Assembly: GCA_017443515.1 (NCBI GenBank)
Contig: JAFRXM010000001.1
Span: forward strand, 1 to 64,000
Length of the DNA: 64,000 nt
Origin: Bacillota bacterium
GTDB taxonomy: Bacteria; Bacillota; Clostridia; Peptostreptococcales; Anaerovoracaceae
Direction of reading: 5' to 3'
Position numbers and translations under genes: made by a program. Below the pieces are notes generated by a model that made no database searches, was not told the origin of the DNA, and saw only the letters and a program-made list of their open reading frames with translations. Below are positions 7,562 to 15,704 of this stretch, one piece after another (position 1 is the stretch's first letter; each line of letters opens with the position of its first letter).

Positions 7562-9358
7562 ATGGCAGAAGAAAAGAAAGTCATTCTCTCGCTGAAAGAC
7601 GTAGAGGTAAAATTCAATGTAAGAGGAAGGATACTCACCGCAATACGCGGAGTGTCCCTCGACATATTCGACCACGAATCCCTTGCTATAGTAGGGGAGT
7701 CCGGTTCGGGTAAATCCGTCCTCACCAAGACCTTCGCAGGCATGCTGGATTCCAACGGATTCATCTCCAACGGAACCATAATCTTCTCCGACGATGACCT
7801 GTCCAAGACCGACGTCGTTCTGGACAGCAAGCTCGAGGCTGAACTTGCAAGTGCCAGAGACATGCTCAACAAGCACAGCAAACTTGAGCGCGGCGCCGGG
7901 TACTACAACAAGTACCTTGCGAAGAAGGACGAGATAGAGCATCTTCAGTCGCTCTCCAAAGAGGAAGAAGAAGCATATTCCAAGAAGATCAAAGACCTTA
8001 CGGACAAGTCCGTAAGCCTTAAGAACTTCATCCAGACCCTCGACAGGAAGAACGCCGAGGACAAGGCCAGGATGGAGGCATCCGAGGCTCAGGTCCGCGA
8101 ATACGAAGCGCAGCTGGAAGCCCTGTCCAAGGAAATGACAGAGAAGGCAAAGGCCCGCGCAGCCGAGTACCAGAGCCAGACTGAAAAGGTGGCTTCCGAC
8201 AAGGCTGAGCTCGAAAAACTGCTGGCTCTGAGCAAGGAAGCCGCAGAGACCGTCGATGTGGAAGGCAATCCCAACGGACTTTCCGACGCCGTCCTTGAAA
8301 GGAACGAGATCATAGCCCGCGAGATCATCCTCTCCATAGGCCGTTATTCCGCAAGGGATCAGAAGAAGTTCCTCGCCATACTCGACAAGGGCTTTGAGGA
8401 AGCATGCCGCATCGGCAGGGATCTCAACGACCCCGAAGTCAGGAACGACATCTTCGATGAAGCCACATTCAGAGTGCGCTACGACAGCTACGATGAAGCC
8501 ACAAAGACTCTCCACGGCTACGCCATCATAGACTGCGCAAAGGTAAAGAGAGCAGGCGACTGGCAGCAGATCCGCGGCCGCAAGATAGCCACGGTCTTCC
8601 AGGACCCGATGACGTCCCTCAACCCGGTAATAACCATAGGCAAGCAGATCATGACGGTCATCCTCAAGCACCAGAAGTGCAGCCAGGAAGAAGCCAGGAA
8701 GAGGACCATAGACATCATGGCCAAGGTAGGAATACCCGAGCCTGAACAGCGCTTCGACGACTACCCGTTCCAGTATTCCGGCGGTATGCGCCAGCGTATA
8801 GTAATAGCTATCGCGCTGTCCTGCCAGCCCAGGATACTCATCTGCGACGAGCCTACCACAGCTCTGGACGTTACCATCCAGGCCCAGATACTGGAGCTCA
8901 TAAAGCAGCTGCAAAGGGATCTCGGCTTTACGGTAGTCTACATCACCCACGACCTTGGCGTCGTTGCAAACGTAGCAGAGCGCGTAGCGGTGCTTTACGC
9001 AGGCCAGATAGTGGAGATCGGCACAGTAGAAGAGATCTTCTACGAGCCGCGCCACCCGTATACCTGGGCGCTTTTAAGCTCGCTACCGCAGCTGTCCGAG
9101 AAGGGAACGGATCTGTTCTCCATCCCGGGCACGCCGCCATCGCTGTACAATAAGATCGTCGGCGACGCATTCGCTCCGCGCAATCAGTACGCCATGGCAA
9201 TAGACCTCAAGGAGACTCCTCCGATGTTCAGGATCACTGATACGCACTTCGCCAGGACCTGGCTGTGCGATCCCAGGGCTCCCAAGGTCGATCCGCCGGC
9301 AAACATACTCGATCTTCACGAAAAGATGAAGAAATCTCACGTCGAGATACAGGATTAG
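7562..9358 (+). CDS. Opp/DppD-type ATPase with a large coiled-coil insertion
   Basis: This is the first ATP-binding subunit. Walker A GESGSGKS is at 45-52. The normal strand [12 protein letters not shown] (71-82) should lead within some 20-30 residues to the Q-loop, but [19 protein letters not shown] with Gln347 comes only after about 250 extra residues (83-335). The insertion is charged and helix-forming (runs of E, K, A, L with heptad spacing at about 85-225), followed by a more mixed part (230-330). Downstream features are normal: signature YSGGMRQR (405-412), Walker B ILICDEP (425-431), His463. In the C-tail the Cys cluster common in Dpp/Opp ATPases is mostly gone (FAPRNQYAM). It has 598 residues against about 330 usually. 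A strong RBS precedes it. Confidence 0.9.
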   Translation: MAEEKKVILSLKDVEVKFNVRGRILTAIRGVSLDIFDHESLAIVGESGSGKSVLTKTFAGMLDSNGFISNGTIIFSDDDLSKTDVVLDSKLEAELASARDMLNKHSKLERGAGYYNKYLAKKDEIEHLQSLSKEEEEAYSKKIKDLTDKSVSLKNFIQTLDRKNAEDKARMEASEAQVREYEAQLEALSKEMTEKAKARAAEYQSQTEKVASDKAELEKLLALSKEAAETVDVEGNPNGLSDAVLERNEIIAREIILSIGRYSARDQKKFLAILDKGFEEACRIGRDLNDPEVRNDIFDEATFRVRYDSYDEATKTLHGYAIIDCAKVKRAGDWQQIRGRKIATVFQDPMTSLNPVITIGKQIMTVILKHQKCSQEEARKRTIDIMAKVGIPEPEQRFDDYPFQYSGGMRQRIVIAIALSCQPRILICDEPTTALDVTIQAQILELIKQLQRDLGFTVVYITHDLGVVANVAERVAVLYAGQIVEIGTVEEIFYEPRHPYTWALLSSLPQLSEKGTDLFSIPGTPPSLYNKIVGDAFAPRNQYAMAIDLKETPPMFRITDTHFARTWLCDPRAPKVDPPANILDLHEKMKKSHVEIQD

Positions 9359-9371
9359 GAGGCAACAGCAT

Positions 9372-10322
9372 ATGTCAAATGAAGAGAAAAAAGTGCTGCT
9401 TTCCATAAGGAATCTTGACGTAGTCTTCAAGAACGGCAAGCAGAGCTTCAAGGCTGTCGAAAACGTCAGCTTCGACATCTACAAGGGCGAGACTCTTTCC
9501 CTGGTAGGCGAGTCCGGCTCCGGAAAGACCACCATAGGCCGCGCGATAATCAGGATCAACCCCTGCTCCGCAGGCGAGATCATTTACGACGGCAAGCGCA
9601 TCTCCGGCAAGATCTCCAAGGCCGAGGACCGCGAGGTGGTAAGGAAGATCCAGATGATCTTCCAGGACCCGGCAGCTTCGCTCAACGAGCGTGCTACGAT
9701 CGAATACATCATCTCCGAAGGCCTGTACAACTTCCACCTCTACAAGGACGAGAAGGACAGGATGGAGAAGGTCATGAACGTAATAGAGTCCGTAGGCCTC
9801 CTGCCGGAGCACCTCACAAGGTACCCGCACGAGTTCTCCGGCGGACAGCGCCAGCGCGTTGGTATCGCAAGGTCCATAGTAATGGATCCGGAATTCATCA
9901 TCGCGGACGAGCCGATCTCCGCTCTGGACGTATCCATAAGAGCCCAGGTCCTCAACCTGCTCAAGAAGTTCCAGAACGAAAGGGGCCTCACCTATCTGTT
10001 CATAGCTCACGACCTTTCCATAGTAAGGTTCATTTCGGACAGAATAGTGGTAATCTACAAGGGCAGGATAATGGAGATAGCAGAGACGGAAGAGCTCTTC
10101 GCACATCCGATGCATCCCTACACCAAGTCACTCATGTCGGCTATTCCTATCCCGGATCCCATCCTGGAGAAGAACAAGAAGCTCTTCGTTTACGAGCCCG
10201 ACAAGATCCACGATTACTCCAAGGAAGGCCCGGAACTGAGAGATCTCGGCAACGGCCACATGGTGTTCTGCAACACAGAGGAATTCGAAAGATACAAGGA
10301 AAAGCGTTTTGGGCAAGCTTAA
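9372..10322 (+). CDS. Opp/DppF-type ATPase
   Basis: This is the second ATP-binding subunit of the importer and would form the ATPase dimer with the preceding gene product. It shows Walker [10 protein letters not shown]-loop [11 protein letters not shown], signature FSGGQRQR, Walker B FIIADEP and the switch His in IAHDL. The oligopeptide-family C-terminal region is present ([19 protein letters not shown]) but, unlike most members, without a cysteine cluster. It has 316 residues, a normal length, and no insertion, so only the partner ATPase is enlarged. An RBS (TTAGGAGG) is placed before the ATG. Its last codons overlap the next gene by 14 bases. Confidence 0.9.
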   Translation: MSNEEKKVLLSIRNLDVVFKNGKQSFKAVENVSFDIYKGETLSLVGESGSGKTTIGRAIIRINPCSAGEIIYDGKRISGKISKAEDREVVRKIQMIFQDPAASLNERATIEYIISEGLYNFHLYKDEKDRMEKVMNVIESVGLLPEHLTRYPHEFSGGQRQRVGIARSIVMDPEFIIADEPISALDVSIRAQVLNLLKKFQNERGLTYLFIAHDLSIVRFISDRIVVIYKGRIMEIAETEELFAHPMHPYTKSLMSAIPIPDPILEKNKKLFVYEPDKIHDYSKEGPELRDLGNGHMVFCNTEEFERYKEKRFGQA

Positions 10323-11484
10323 ACTAAATTTCGGCGACGATCCAAAAGAGAAAAAGAAGAACATAGCAAGGGCGATAATTTTCGTCCTTGCTCTTGTAAT
10401 TGCCGTGTTCGCGATAACAAACGGCGTGCTGGCCATAGGCGACAAGGATCCTGGTTACTACACTCTGGAGGCCGCGCGCGACGTGAACATACCGAAATAC
10501 AGCCTGGGTGTGACTTACACCGAGTACTTCGAGGGGAGCACCAACGAGATCAAGCAGCTTCTTAGGACAGCCGAGAAAGTCTATTCTGACGCGCTTTTGT
10601 GGTCCTATAAGATGTTCGACGCAAAGGAAGAGTTCGAAGGCTTCGTGAACCTCGCAAGCGTCAACAATTCGGTAAAAAGCTGGACGCTGGGGGTGGAGGC
10701 CGATGGGCCTGCCGGGGACCTGGCTGCTTCTGTCTACAGGAGCCCGGAGTTCCAGTTCGCGCCGCAGGTGTACAATGCCATAATGGACGCCTACGAAAAG
10801 ACCTGCGAAAAGGCCGGCTACAACCTCTTTGCCGGGGCTTTGTACGATGTCTGGAAGGAGATCCTGGTGCTGGATGACGCAGAAAAGTACGATCCGCAAA
10901 ACGACAGCTACCAGAAGGAGCGCATCGAAAAACTCGCGCAGGCGTCTTCGGAGTTGGACAACTTTAAAGTGGTGGTCGTCAGCGCTTCGGAGTGCAGGCT
11001 GCGCTTTGAAGTGAAGGAAAGCTACGTCAAGCTCCTCGAATCGCTGGAGTGCCCCATCAACATCATAGATCTCAACCTGCTGCACGACACCTACATGATG
11101 CAGGAAGTGTACGCGCGCATGGAAGCCGCCGGTTTTAACGACTGCGTCATACAGACATCAAGCGGCATCCTGGCGCTTAACGGCAGGAATGTGGGTTCGC
11201 AGAGCAGCTTTTACAGAGCGGCTGTAGAAGGCGGAGATGTTTATCACTATGTTTTAAAGGACGCAGACGGCAGGGAGCATCTCAGGAGCCTGTATTTCAA
11301 CGTGTATACAGGGCAGCAGCACGATCTTGCGGAATTCACCAAGGTGGATATGGTGGGCCAGTTCGACCTGATGAAACCGGTATGGCTCAATCTTCAGCTC
11401 ATGAACGCCCAGACCGAAGCGGAACTGCAGGCGCTCATCACAAAGGTCAACGCCCTCGACGGCGTTCAGACAGAGATCAGGTAA
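10309..11484 (+). CDS. Membrane-anchored protein with divergent ApbE-like domain
   Basis: I do not recognise this as a named family with certainty. The start is TTG at 10309, inside the end of the preceding ATPase gene, which implies translational coupling. Residues about 20-42 form a membrane anchor, so the remainder is predicted to lie outside. The order of segments resembles ApbE (FAD:protein FMN transferase): a start like [20 protein letters not shown], then [20 protein letters not shown] followed by [13 protein letters not shown], then [20 protein letters not shown] and [13 protein letters not shown], where ApbE has its AxGGNI segment. The catalytic and flavin-binding signatures are degenerate, so it may be a non-enzymatic relative. 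It is the sixth gene of the importer operon, and no such gene follows the ordinary importer at 27 kb. Confidence 0.55.
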   Translation: MGKLKLNFGDDPKEKKKNIARAIIFVLALVIAVFAITNGVLAIGDKDPGYYTLEAARDVNIPKYSLGVTYTEYFEGSTNEIKQLLRTAEKVYSDALLWSYKMFDAKEEFEGFVNLASVNNSVKSWTLGVEADGPAGDLAASVYRSPEFQFAPQVYNAIMDAYEKTCEKAGYNLFAGALYDVWKEILVLDDAEKYDPQNDSYQKERIEKLAQASSELDNFKVVVVSASECRLRFEVKESYVKLLESLECPINIIDLNLLHDTYMMQEVYARMEAAGFNDCVIQTSSGILALNGRNVGSQSSFYRAAVEGGDVYHYVLKDADGREHLRSLYFNVYTGQQHDLAEFTKVDMVGQFDLMKPVWLNLQLMNAQTEAELQALITKVNALDGVQTEIR

Positions 11485-11492
11485 AAAACTGC

Positions 11493-11521
11493 TTGAACAT
11501 GTTCGGCGGCTGGTATATACT
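11493..11521 (+). promoter_or_regulatory. Promoter of the FMN-riboswitch transcript
   Basis: TTGAAC (11493-11498) and TATACT (11516-11521) are separated by 17 bases, a near-consensus sigma-A promoter. It lies about 25 bases before the FMN aptamer. Confidence 0.8.
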
Positions 11522-11545
11522 GTTTGCATAAGTTAATACAAGATC

Positions 11546-11675
11546 TGTTTCAGGGCGGGGTGAGATTCCCCACTGGCGGTAAAGGGCACAGCATTCCGCA
11601 AAGCCACAAGTCCGCGAGCCTTCGGGCCGAGCCGGTCAGATCCCGGCACCAACGGTATAGTCCGGATGAAAGAAA
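11546..11675 (+). promoter_or_regulatory. FMN riboswitch (RFN element)
   Basis: The conserved RFN segments are all present in order: CAGGGCGGGGTGAGATTCCC, CACTGGCGGTAAAGG, the AAGTCCGCGAGCC/GGTCAGATCCCGGC arms, and ACCAACGGTATAGTCCGGAT closing with GAAAGAAA. It binds FMN and, with the terminator hairpin just downstream, should switch off transcription of ribU and the genes behind it when flavin is plentiful. Confidence 0.97.
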
Positions 11676-11695
11676 CCAGCTTTTTATTTTGCTGC

Positions 11696-11723
11696 ACGCC
11701 CCGTGTTTTCGGCGGCGTTTTTA
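11696..11723 (+). terminator. Riboswitch-controlled terminator
   Basis: ACGCC (11696-11700) pairs with GGCGT (11714-11718), extended inward by CCG/CGG, and is followed by TTTTTATTT. It lies between the FMN aptamer and ribU, as expected for the expression platform of a transcription-terminating riboswitch. Confidence 0.7.
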
Positions 11724-11771
11724 TTTCACACCTGGCAGGTCCCGCGTGATCATCAAAACGGAGGGATCAAA

Positions 11772-12419
11772 ATGAAAAACTCAAAAACGATTGCAACACT
11801 GGGCATGCTCTGCGCGATAGCTTTCGTGGCAAAGCTCATCTCGAATGTGTTCCCGACGGTGTCGGGCTTTCTGTCATTCGACCTTAAGGACGTGATCATC
11901 GTCATAGGCGGCTTTATCAGCGGACCGCTGGCGGCACTGGCCATAACAGTGGTGGTGTCGCTGATCGAAATGGTGACCGTAAGCTCTACAGGCGTCATCG
12001 GTTTTGTCATGAACGTTCTTGCAAGCGGCACATTCGCCTGCATAGCAGCCGGCATCTACCACAGGGACCGCAGCATGAAGGGCGCCATCACAGGCCTTAT
12101 CGCGGGCGTCCTGTGCATGACTGCTATAATGATACTCTGGAACTGGCTGATAACGCCGCTGTACATGAAAGTGCCAAGAGACGTGGTCGTGAAGATGCTC
12201 ATCCCGACCTTCCTGCCGTTCAATCTGGTAAAGGGCGGCATCAACGCTTCGCTGGCGATGCTTTTGTATAAGCCGGTGGTAACAGCGCTGAGGAGGGCTC
12301 ATCTGGTGCCGGAGTCTTCTTCCGGAGCCAGGCACGCGAAGATTGGCGTAGTGATAGTATCCGTGGTTCTGCTGATAAGCTTCGTGCTGCTTGCACTGGT
12401 ACTGGCAAAGGTGATATAA
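11772..12419 (+). CDS. ribU: Riboflavin ECF transporter S component RibU
   Basis: RibU is the membrane substrate-binding subunit of an energy-coupling-factor importer for riboflavin; the shared EcfA/EcfT parts are not in this window. The protein begins MKNSKTIATLGMLCAIAFVA and has about six hydrophobic segments, with FLSFDLKDVIIVIGGFISGP after the first, typical of ECF S components. I start at ATG 11772, preceded by GGAGG; upstream in-frame codons lie in the riboswitch terminator. The 215 residues fit the family. Control by the FMN riboswitch supports riboflavin as substrate. The next gene starts at the base right after its stop. Confidence 0.92.
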   Translation: MKNSKTIATLGMLCAIAFVAKLISNVFPTVSGFLSFDLKDVIIVIGGFISGPLAALAITVVVSLIEMVTVSSTGVIGFVMNVLASGTFACIAAGIYHRDRSMKGAITGLIAGVLCMTAIMILWNWLITPLYMKVPRDVVVKMLIPTFLPFNLVKGGINASLAMLLYKPVVTALRRAHLVPESSSGARHAKIGVVIVSVVLLISFVLLALVLAKVI

Positions 12420-12902
12420 ATGAGTGTATTCAAACTCTCGAAAAACAGGGAAGAGCTCGAGGCTCACATGAAGCAGTACATCGCGATCTCCGAGGAGAGC
12501 TGCGAGCTGTACAGGCGCTTTAAGATGGACTTTAAGGACGCGGACTATGACGCGGGCTGGGTGGAGTTCACCCATGTGGTGAACGATTTCGAAAAGAATC
12601 GCTACGGCAACATGCACGGCGGAGCGATAACCGCTATCCTTGACACCTCAATGGGACTTGTGGCGTTCGAGCTGGGAACCGGGAATTCGTCGCCCACCAT
12701 GGACATTCAGGTGAATTTCATCAAAGGCATGAAGCTGGGCGATGAGCTCACCATCAAGGCCGAGGTGATAAGCGCCGGAAAGCACAGCGCGGTTCTTAGG
12801 GCTGTGATGAGTCGTAGCGGAGAGGTTACAGCCATCGCCACGGGGACCAACAGACTCTATACAACAACGGTGCCGGACAGGCTCCCTTTTGTGACAAAGT
12901 GA
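12420..12902 (+). CDS. PaaI-family hotdog thioesterase
   Basis: This is a hotdog-fold acyl-CoA thioesterase of the PaaI/YbgC-like group. The signature region is NMHGGAITAILDTSMGLVAF (about residues 63-82), with the HGG motif and the following acidic residue used in catalysis, then PTMDIQVNFIKGMKLGDELT, the typical second half. An N-terminal helical stretch of about 45 residues precedes the fold. It has 160 residues. The start abuts the ribU stop and the gene overlaps tsaE by one base, so it is part of the same transcript. The acyl substrate cannot be told from the sequence. Confidence 0.85.
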   Translation: MSVFKLSKNREELEAHMKQYIAISEESCELYRRFKMDFKDADYDAGWVEFTHVVNDFEKNRYGNMHGGAITAILDTSMGLVAFELGTGNSSPTMDIQVNFIKGMKLGDELTIKAEVISAGKHSAVLRAVMSRSGEVTAIATGTNRLYTTTVPDRLPFVTK

Positions 12903-13318
12903 TGGACAGGATCATTCTCAAAAACACTGAAGATACCGCGGCGCTGGGGCAGAGGATAGCGGACGGCCTAAAACCCGGAAGCATCATAGCCCTGGTCGGG
13001 CCGCTCGGCGCCGGAAAGACCACCCTTGCTCAGGCAATAGCAAGGGGCCTTGGCGTGAGTGAAAGGATGTCCAGCCCCACTTTTACCATAGTGCAGGAGT
13101 ACGAGAGCGGGCGCCTGCCGCTTTACCACTTCGACGTTTACAGGGTGTCGGATGAGGACGAGCTGTTTGAGATAGGCTTCGAGGAGTACCTGCATTCCGG
13201 CGGGGTCTGCCTCATAGAGTGGGCGGACCTGATAGATGACATACTGCCGGAAGAGACCGTGTGGGTGAGGCTCGAGTACGGAGAGCACGAAGACGAAAGG
13301 ATCTGCGCGATAGAATGA
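12902..13318 (+). CDS. tsaE: tRNA t6A biosynthesis ATPase TsaE
   Basis: TsaE is the small P-loop ATPase of the TsaBDE complex that makes threonylcarbamoyl-adenosine at position 37 of ANN-decoding tRNAs. Walker A GPLGAGKT is at 33-40, followed by the family segments MSSPTFTIVQEYESG and LYHFDVYRV, and CLIEWADLIDDILPEE near the end. It has 138 residues, a normal length. I start at ATG 12902, whose A is the last base of the previous stop (TGATG); the GTG at 12899 adds only one residue. It overlaps tsaB by four bases. Confidence 0.95.
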   Translation: MDRIILKNTEDTAALGQRIADGLKPGSIIALVGPLGAGKTTLAQAIARGLGVSERMSSPTFTIVQEYESGRLPLYHFDVYRVSDEDELFEIGFEEYLHSGGVCLIEWADLIDDILPEETVWVRLEYGEHEDERICAIE

Positions 13319-14103
13319 CTATACTTGCGATAGAAACTACCGGGCCGCTGGCTTCGGCAGCGATAAATAAGGACGGCAAGGTTCTGTATACCATAAACGA
13401 CAAAGGCTTTTCGCACCTCCAGGAGTGCGTGCCTATGGTCAAGGCGCTCATGGAAGAAGAGGCTGTGCGTCCGGAGGACCTGGACGCAATAGCGGTCTCC
13501 AGAGGGCCGGGATCGTTTACGGGAATACGCATAGGCATGGCTACCGCAAAGGGGCTGGCTCAGGTGTGGGATAAGCCTATAGTTGAGGTGCCTACGCTTG
13601 AGAGCTTTGCGTACGCTGATATGCCTTACACAAACAGCGTGCTTATATGTCCGGTGTTCGACGCAAGGCGCAGCCAGGTCTACGCAGCGGCTTTCAGAAG
13701 GTCCGCGGGGCAGGCGGAGGCGTGCTGCGTTCCGATGAAGGGCAGTGAGCCAGAGGTGCGCGCCATAGTTCCTGAAGGGGCGTACGCACTGGAGGAATAC
13801 CTTGAGCTTCTGGCGGAGGCTGCCTGGGACGGCGACACTCTGTTCTTCCTGGGAGACGGCAGCAGAAAGTTCGAGGAGCAGATAAGGACCTGCCTGGATG
13901 GGCCTTGCTGCGGGGAAGGACCCTCCTACAGCGTGGAATTCGCAGCGGACGAGCACTACCTGCAGAGGGCGGACAGCGTTGCCGTGCTTGGCGCTAAGCT
14001 GTTTGCCGAGGGCAAGATCAAGGACTGCTTTACCGCGCAGCCTAATTACCTCAGGGCGGCGGAGCCGGACAGGAAGAAAAAGTTGCCTGCCGGAGGAAAG
14101 TGA
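13315..14103 (+). CDS. tsaB: tRNA t6A biosynthesis protein TsaB
   Basis: TsaB is the non-catalytic partner of TsaD in t6A synthesis. It begins MTILAIETTGPLASAAI, matching the ILAIDTS-type start of the family, and has the ASKH/HSK-fold segment AIAVSRGPGSFTGIRIGMATAKGLA. I start at ATG 13315, which overlaps the tsaE stop (ATGA); upstream in-frame codons would read into tsaE. The 262 residues are slightly longer than many TsaB proteins, with a variable middle segment (about 150-215). It overlaps rimI by one base. Confidence 0.95.
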   Translation: MTILAIETTGPLASAAINKDGKVLYTINDKGFSHLQECVPMVKALMEEEAVRPEDLDAIAVSRGPGSFTGIRIGMATAKGLAQVWDKPIVEVPTLESFAYADMPYTNSVLICPVFDARRSQVYAAAFRRSAGQAEACCVPMKGSEPEVRAIVPEGAYALEEYLELLAEAAWDGDTLFFLGDGSRKFEEQIRTCLDGPCCGEGPSYSVEFAADEHYLQRADSVAVLGAKLFAEGKIKDCFTAQPNYLRAAEPDRKKKLPAGGK

Positions 14104-14576
14104 TGGCGGATGTTTTCTACAGGCTGGCTAAGCCCGAAGACATAGAAGAGATAGTAAGGCTCGAGGCCGTGTGTTTTCCCACAGAGCCCTGGAGCAGGCA
14201 GATGTTCCTGGAGGAGCTTGAAAACGACCTGGCGCTGTTCGTGGTGGCGGAAGACGCCGGAGCCGGTGAAGGCAGTAGCCGCGGCAGGATAGCCGGGTAC
14301 CTCATCGCATGGGTCATCGCGCCGGTAGAATGCCAGATCGGAAGCATAGCTGTGCTGCCGGAATACAGAAGGCGCGGCATAGCGCGGCAGCTTCTTGAGA
14401 TCCTGCTTGAGACCTGCAGAAAAACAAAAACGCCGGAGACGTACCTGGAAGTACGGGTGTCCAATGCGGCGGCCATAGAACTGTACAGGAGCCTGGGTTT
14501 TGAGACGGATGGCCTGAGGAAGAGCTATTATCAGGACGGCGAGGACGCGCTTACGATGGCGCGGCATGAAGAATGA
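14103..14576 (+). CDS. rimI: Ribosomal protein S18 alanine N-acetyltransferase RimI
   Basis: This is a GNAT-fold N-acetyltransferase, placed as in many Bacillota between tsaB and tsaD. Its likely substrate is the N-terminus of ribosomal protein S18. It starts like RimI (FYRLAKPEDIEEIVRLEAVC, then PWSRQMFLEEL), and the acetyl-CoA binding motif is IGSIAVLPEYRRRGIARQLL (about 80-99). YLEVRVSNAAAIELYRSLGF completes the C-terminal signature. It has 157 residues. ATG 14103 overlaps the tsaB stop, and its own stop overlaps the tsaD start. Confidence 0.93.
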   Translation: MADVFYRLAKPEDIEEIVRLEAVCFPTEPWSRQMFLEELENDLALFVVAEDAGAGEGSSRGRIAGYLIAWVIAPVECQIGSIAVLPEYRRRGIARQLLEILLETCRKTKTPETYLEVRVSNAAAIELYRSLGFETDGLRKSYYQDGEDALTMARHEE

Positions 14577-15616
14577 AAGACGGAAAACACATAACAATGG
14601 GGATAGAATCGTCCTGCGACGAGACAGCGATAGCGGTTCTGGCGGACGGCAGGGAGATACTTTCCAATGTAATTTCATCGCAGATAGAGATACATAAGGA
14701 ATACGGCGGAGTGGTCCCTGAGATCGCTTCGAGGCATCATTTGAACAATATACCCTTTGTGTTCCAAAAAGCGCTCAGAGAGGCGAATTTGGGCCTTACA
14801 GAGGTAGACGAGATAGGGGTGACGGCCGGGCCCGGGCTTGCAGGAGCGCTCCTGATGGGAACAGCTTTTGCGAAGGCTGTTTCCGCGGCCAGCGGGGTAC
14901 CTCTGGTGGGGGTGCACCACATACAGGCGCACATACTCGCCAACACTATAGAGCACCCGGATCTTGAGCCGCCTTTTTTGTCGCTGGTGGTAAGCGGCGG
15001 GCACACGCACCTGATAGAGGTGCTGGGCTACAACGAGTTTAAGATACTTGGAGCGACTCGCGACGACGCTGTGGGCGAGGCCTACGACAAGGTGGCCAGG
15101 GTGATAGGCCTGGGGTACCCGGGAGGGCCCAAGGTGGACAGGCTGGCCAAAGAGGGCGACCCGCACGCGATAGAGTTCAAGAGGGTGTACCTGGAGAAGG
15201 ACAGCCTGGACTTTTCTTTCAGCGGCACGAAGACCGGGGTAATTAACTACCTGCATTCCGCGCAGCAGCGGGGGGAGGAAGTGAAGGCGGCCGATGTTGC
15301 GGCTTCTTTCCAGCAGGCTGTGATAGACGTGATAGTGGACAAGGCCATGTGGGCGCTTGATAGGACAGGGTACGCGGGCCTTGCGGCAGCAGGCGGAGTC
15401 GCCTGCAACAGCGCGCTGCGCGCGGCTCTGGCGGCGGCGCTTGAAAGCCGCGGCAAAAAGCTCTGGATACCTTCGCCGATCCTCTGCACGGACAACGGAG
15501 CCATGGTGGCGGCCGCCGCCTACCGCAAGGCCCGCCTCGGGCTGTTTGCGACAGACCGGCTGGACTGCTTCCCAGGCCTGAACATAGAGACCCAGCTTTA
15601 CAAGCTTGATGAATAG
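14573..15616 (+). CDS. tsaD: tRNA t6A threonylcarbamoyltransferase TsaD
   Basis: TsaD is the catalytic subunit that moves the threonylcarbamoyl group from its AMP carrier (made by TsaC/Sua5, not in this window) to A37 of tRNA. The start MGIESSCDETAIAVL and the metal-binding HHIQAH motif (about 115-120) are intact, followed by VSGGHTHLIEV, ATRDDAVGEAYDKVARV and AAGGVACNSALR. It has 347 residues, a normal length. ATGA overlap with rimI. Its TAG stop touches the first arm of a REP-like inverted repeat that probably ends the transcript. Because no promoter or terminator is seen back to ribU, this operon may be under FMN-riboswitch control. Confidence 0.96.
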   Translation: MKDGKHITMGIESSCDETAIAVLADGREILSNVISSQIEIHKEYGGVVPEIASRHHLNNIPFVFQKALREANLGLTEVDEIGVTAGPGLAGALLMGTAFAKAVSAASGVPLVGVHHIQAHILANTIEHPDLEPPFLSLVVSGGHTHLIEVLGYNEFKILGATRDDAVGEAYDKVARVIGLGYPGGPKVDRLAKEGDPHAIEFKRVYLEKDSLDFSFSGTKTGVINYLHSAQQRGEEVKAADVAASFQQAVIDVIVDKAMWALDRTGYAGLAAAGGVACNSALRAALAAALESRGKKLWIPSPILCTDNGAMVAAAAYRKARLGLFATDRLDCFPGLNIETQLYKLDE

Positions 15617-15680
15617 GTGGAGAGGGACGGTTCTTCTCCACCAATAATAAAACGGTGGAGAAGAACCGTCCCTCTCCACC
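15616..15680. repeat. Head-to-head pair of REP-like hairpins
   Basis: Two 27-base arms (15616-15642 and 15654-15680) are perfect reverse complements around an 11-base AT spacer. Each arm alone can fold, since GGTGGAGA and TCTCCACC flank a GGGACGGTTCT core. The right arm recurs exactly at 34222-34248, and a related GGGACGGTTCT core is in the element at 40556-40799. Located between the converging tsaD and CoA-transferase genes, it may act as a two-way terminator. Confidence 0.9.
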
Positions 15681-15704
15681 GTTCCCGGTTTCATCGTTTT
15701 TTGA

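Noticed and set aside
6824-9055. A 743-residue open frame on the minus strand
   Set aside because: It spans the permease/ATPase junction antisense. The composition (many Tyr, Asp and Arg in low-complexity order) is that of a shadow frame.
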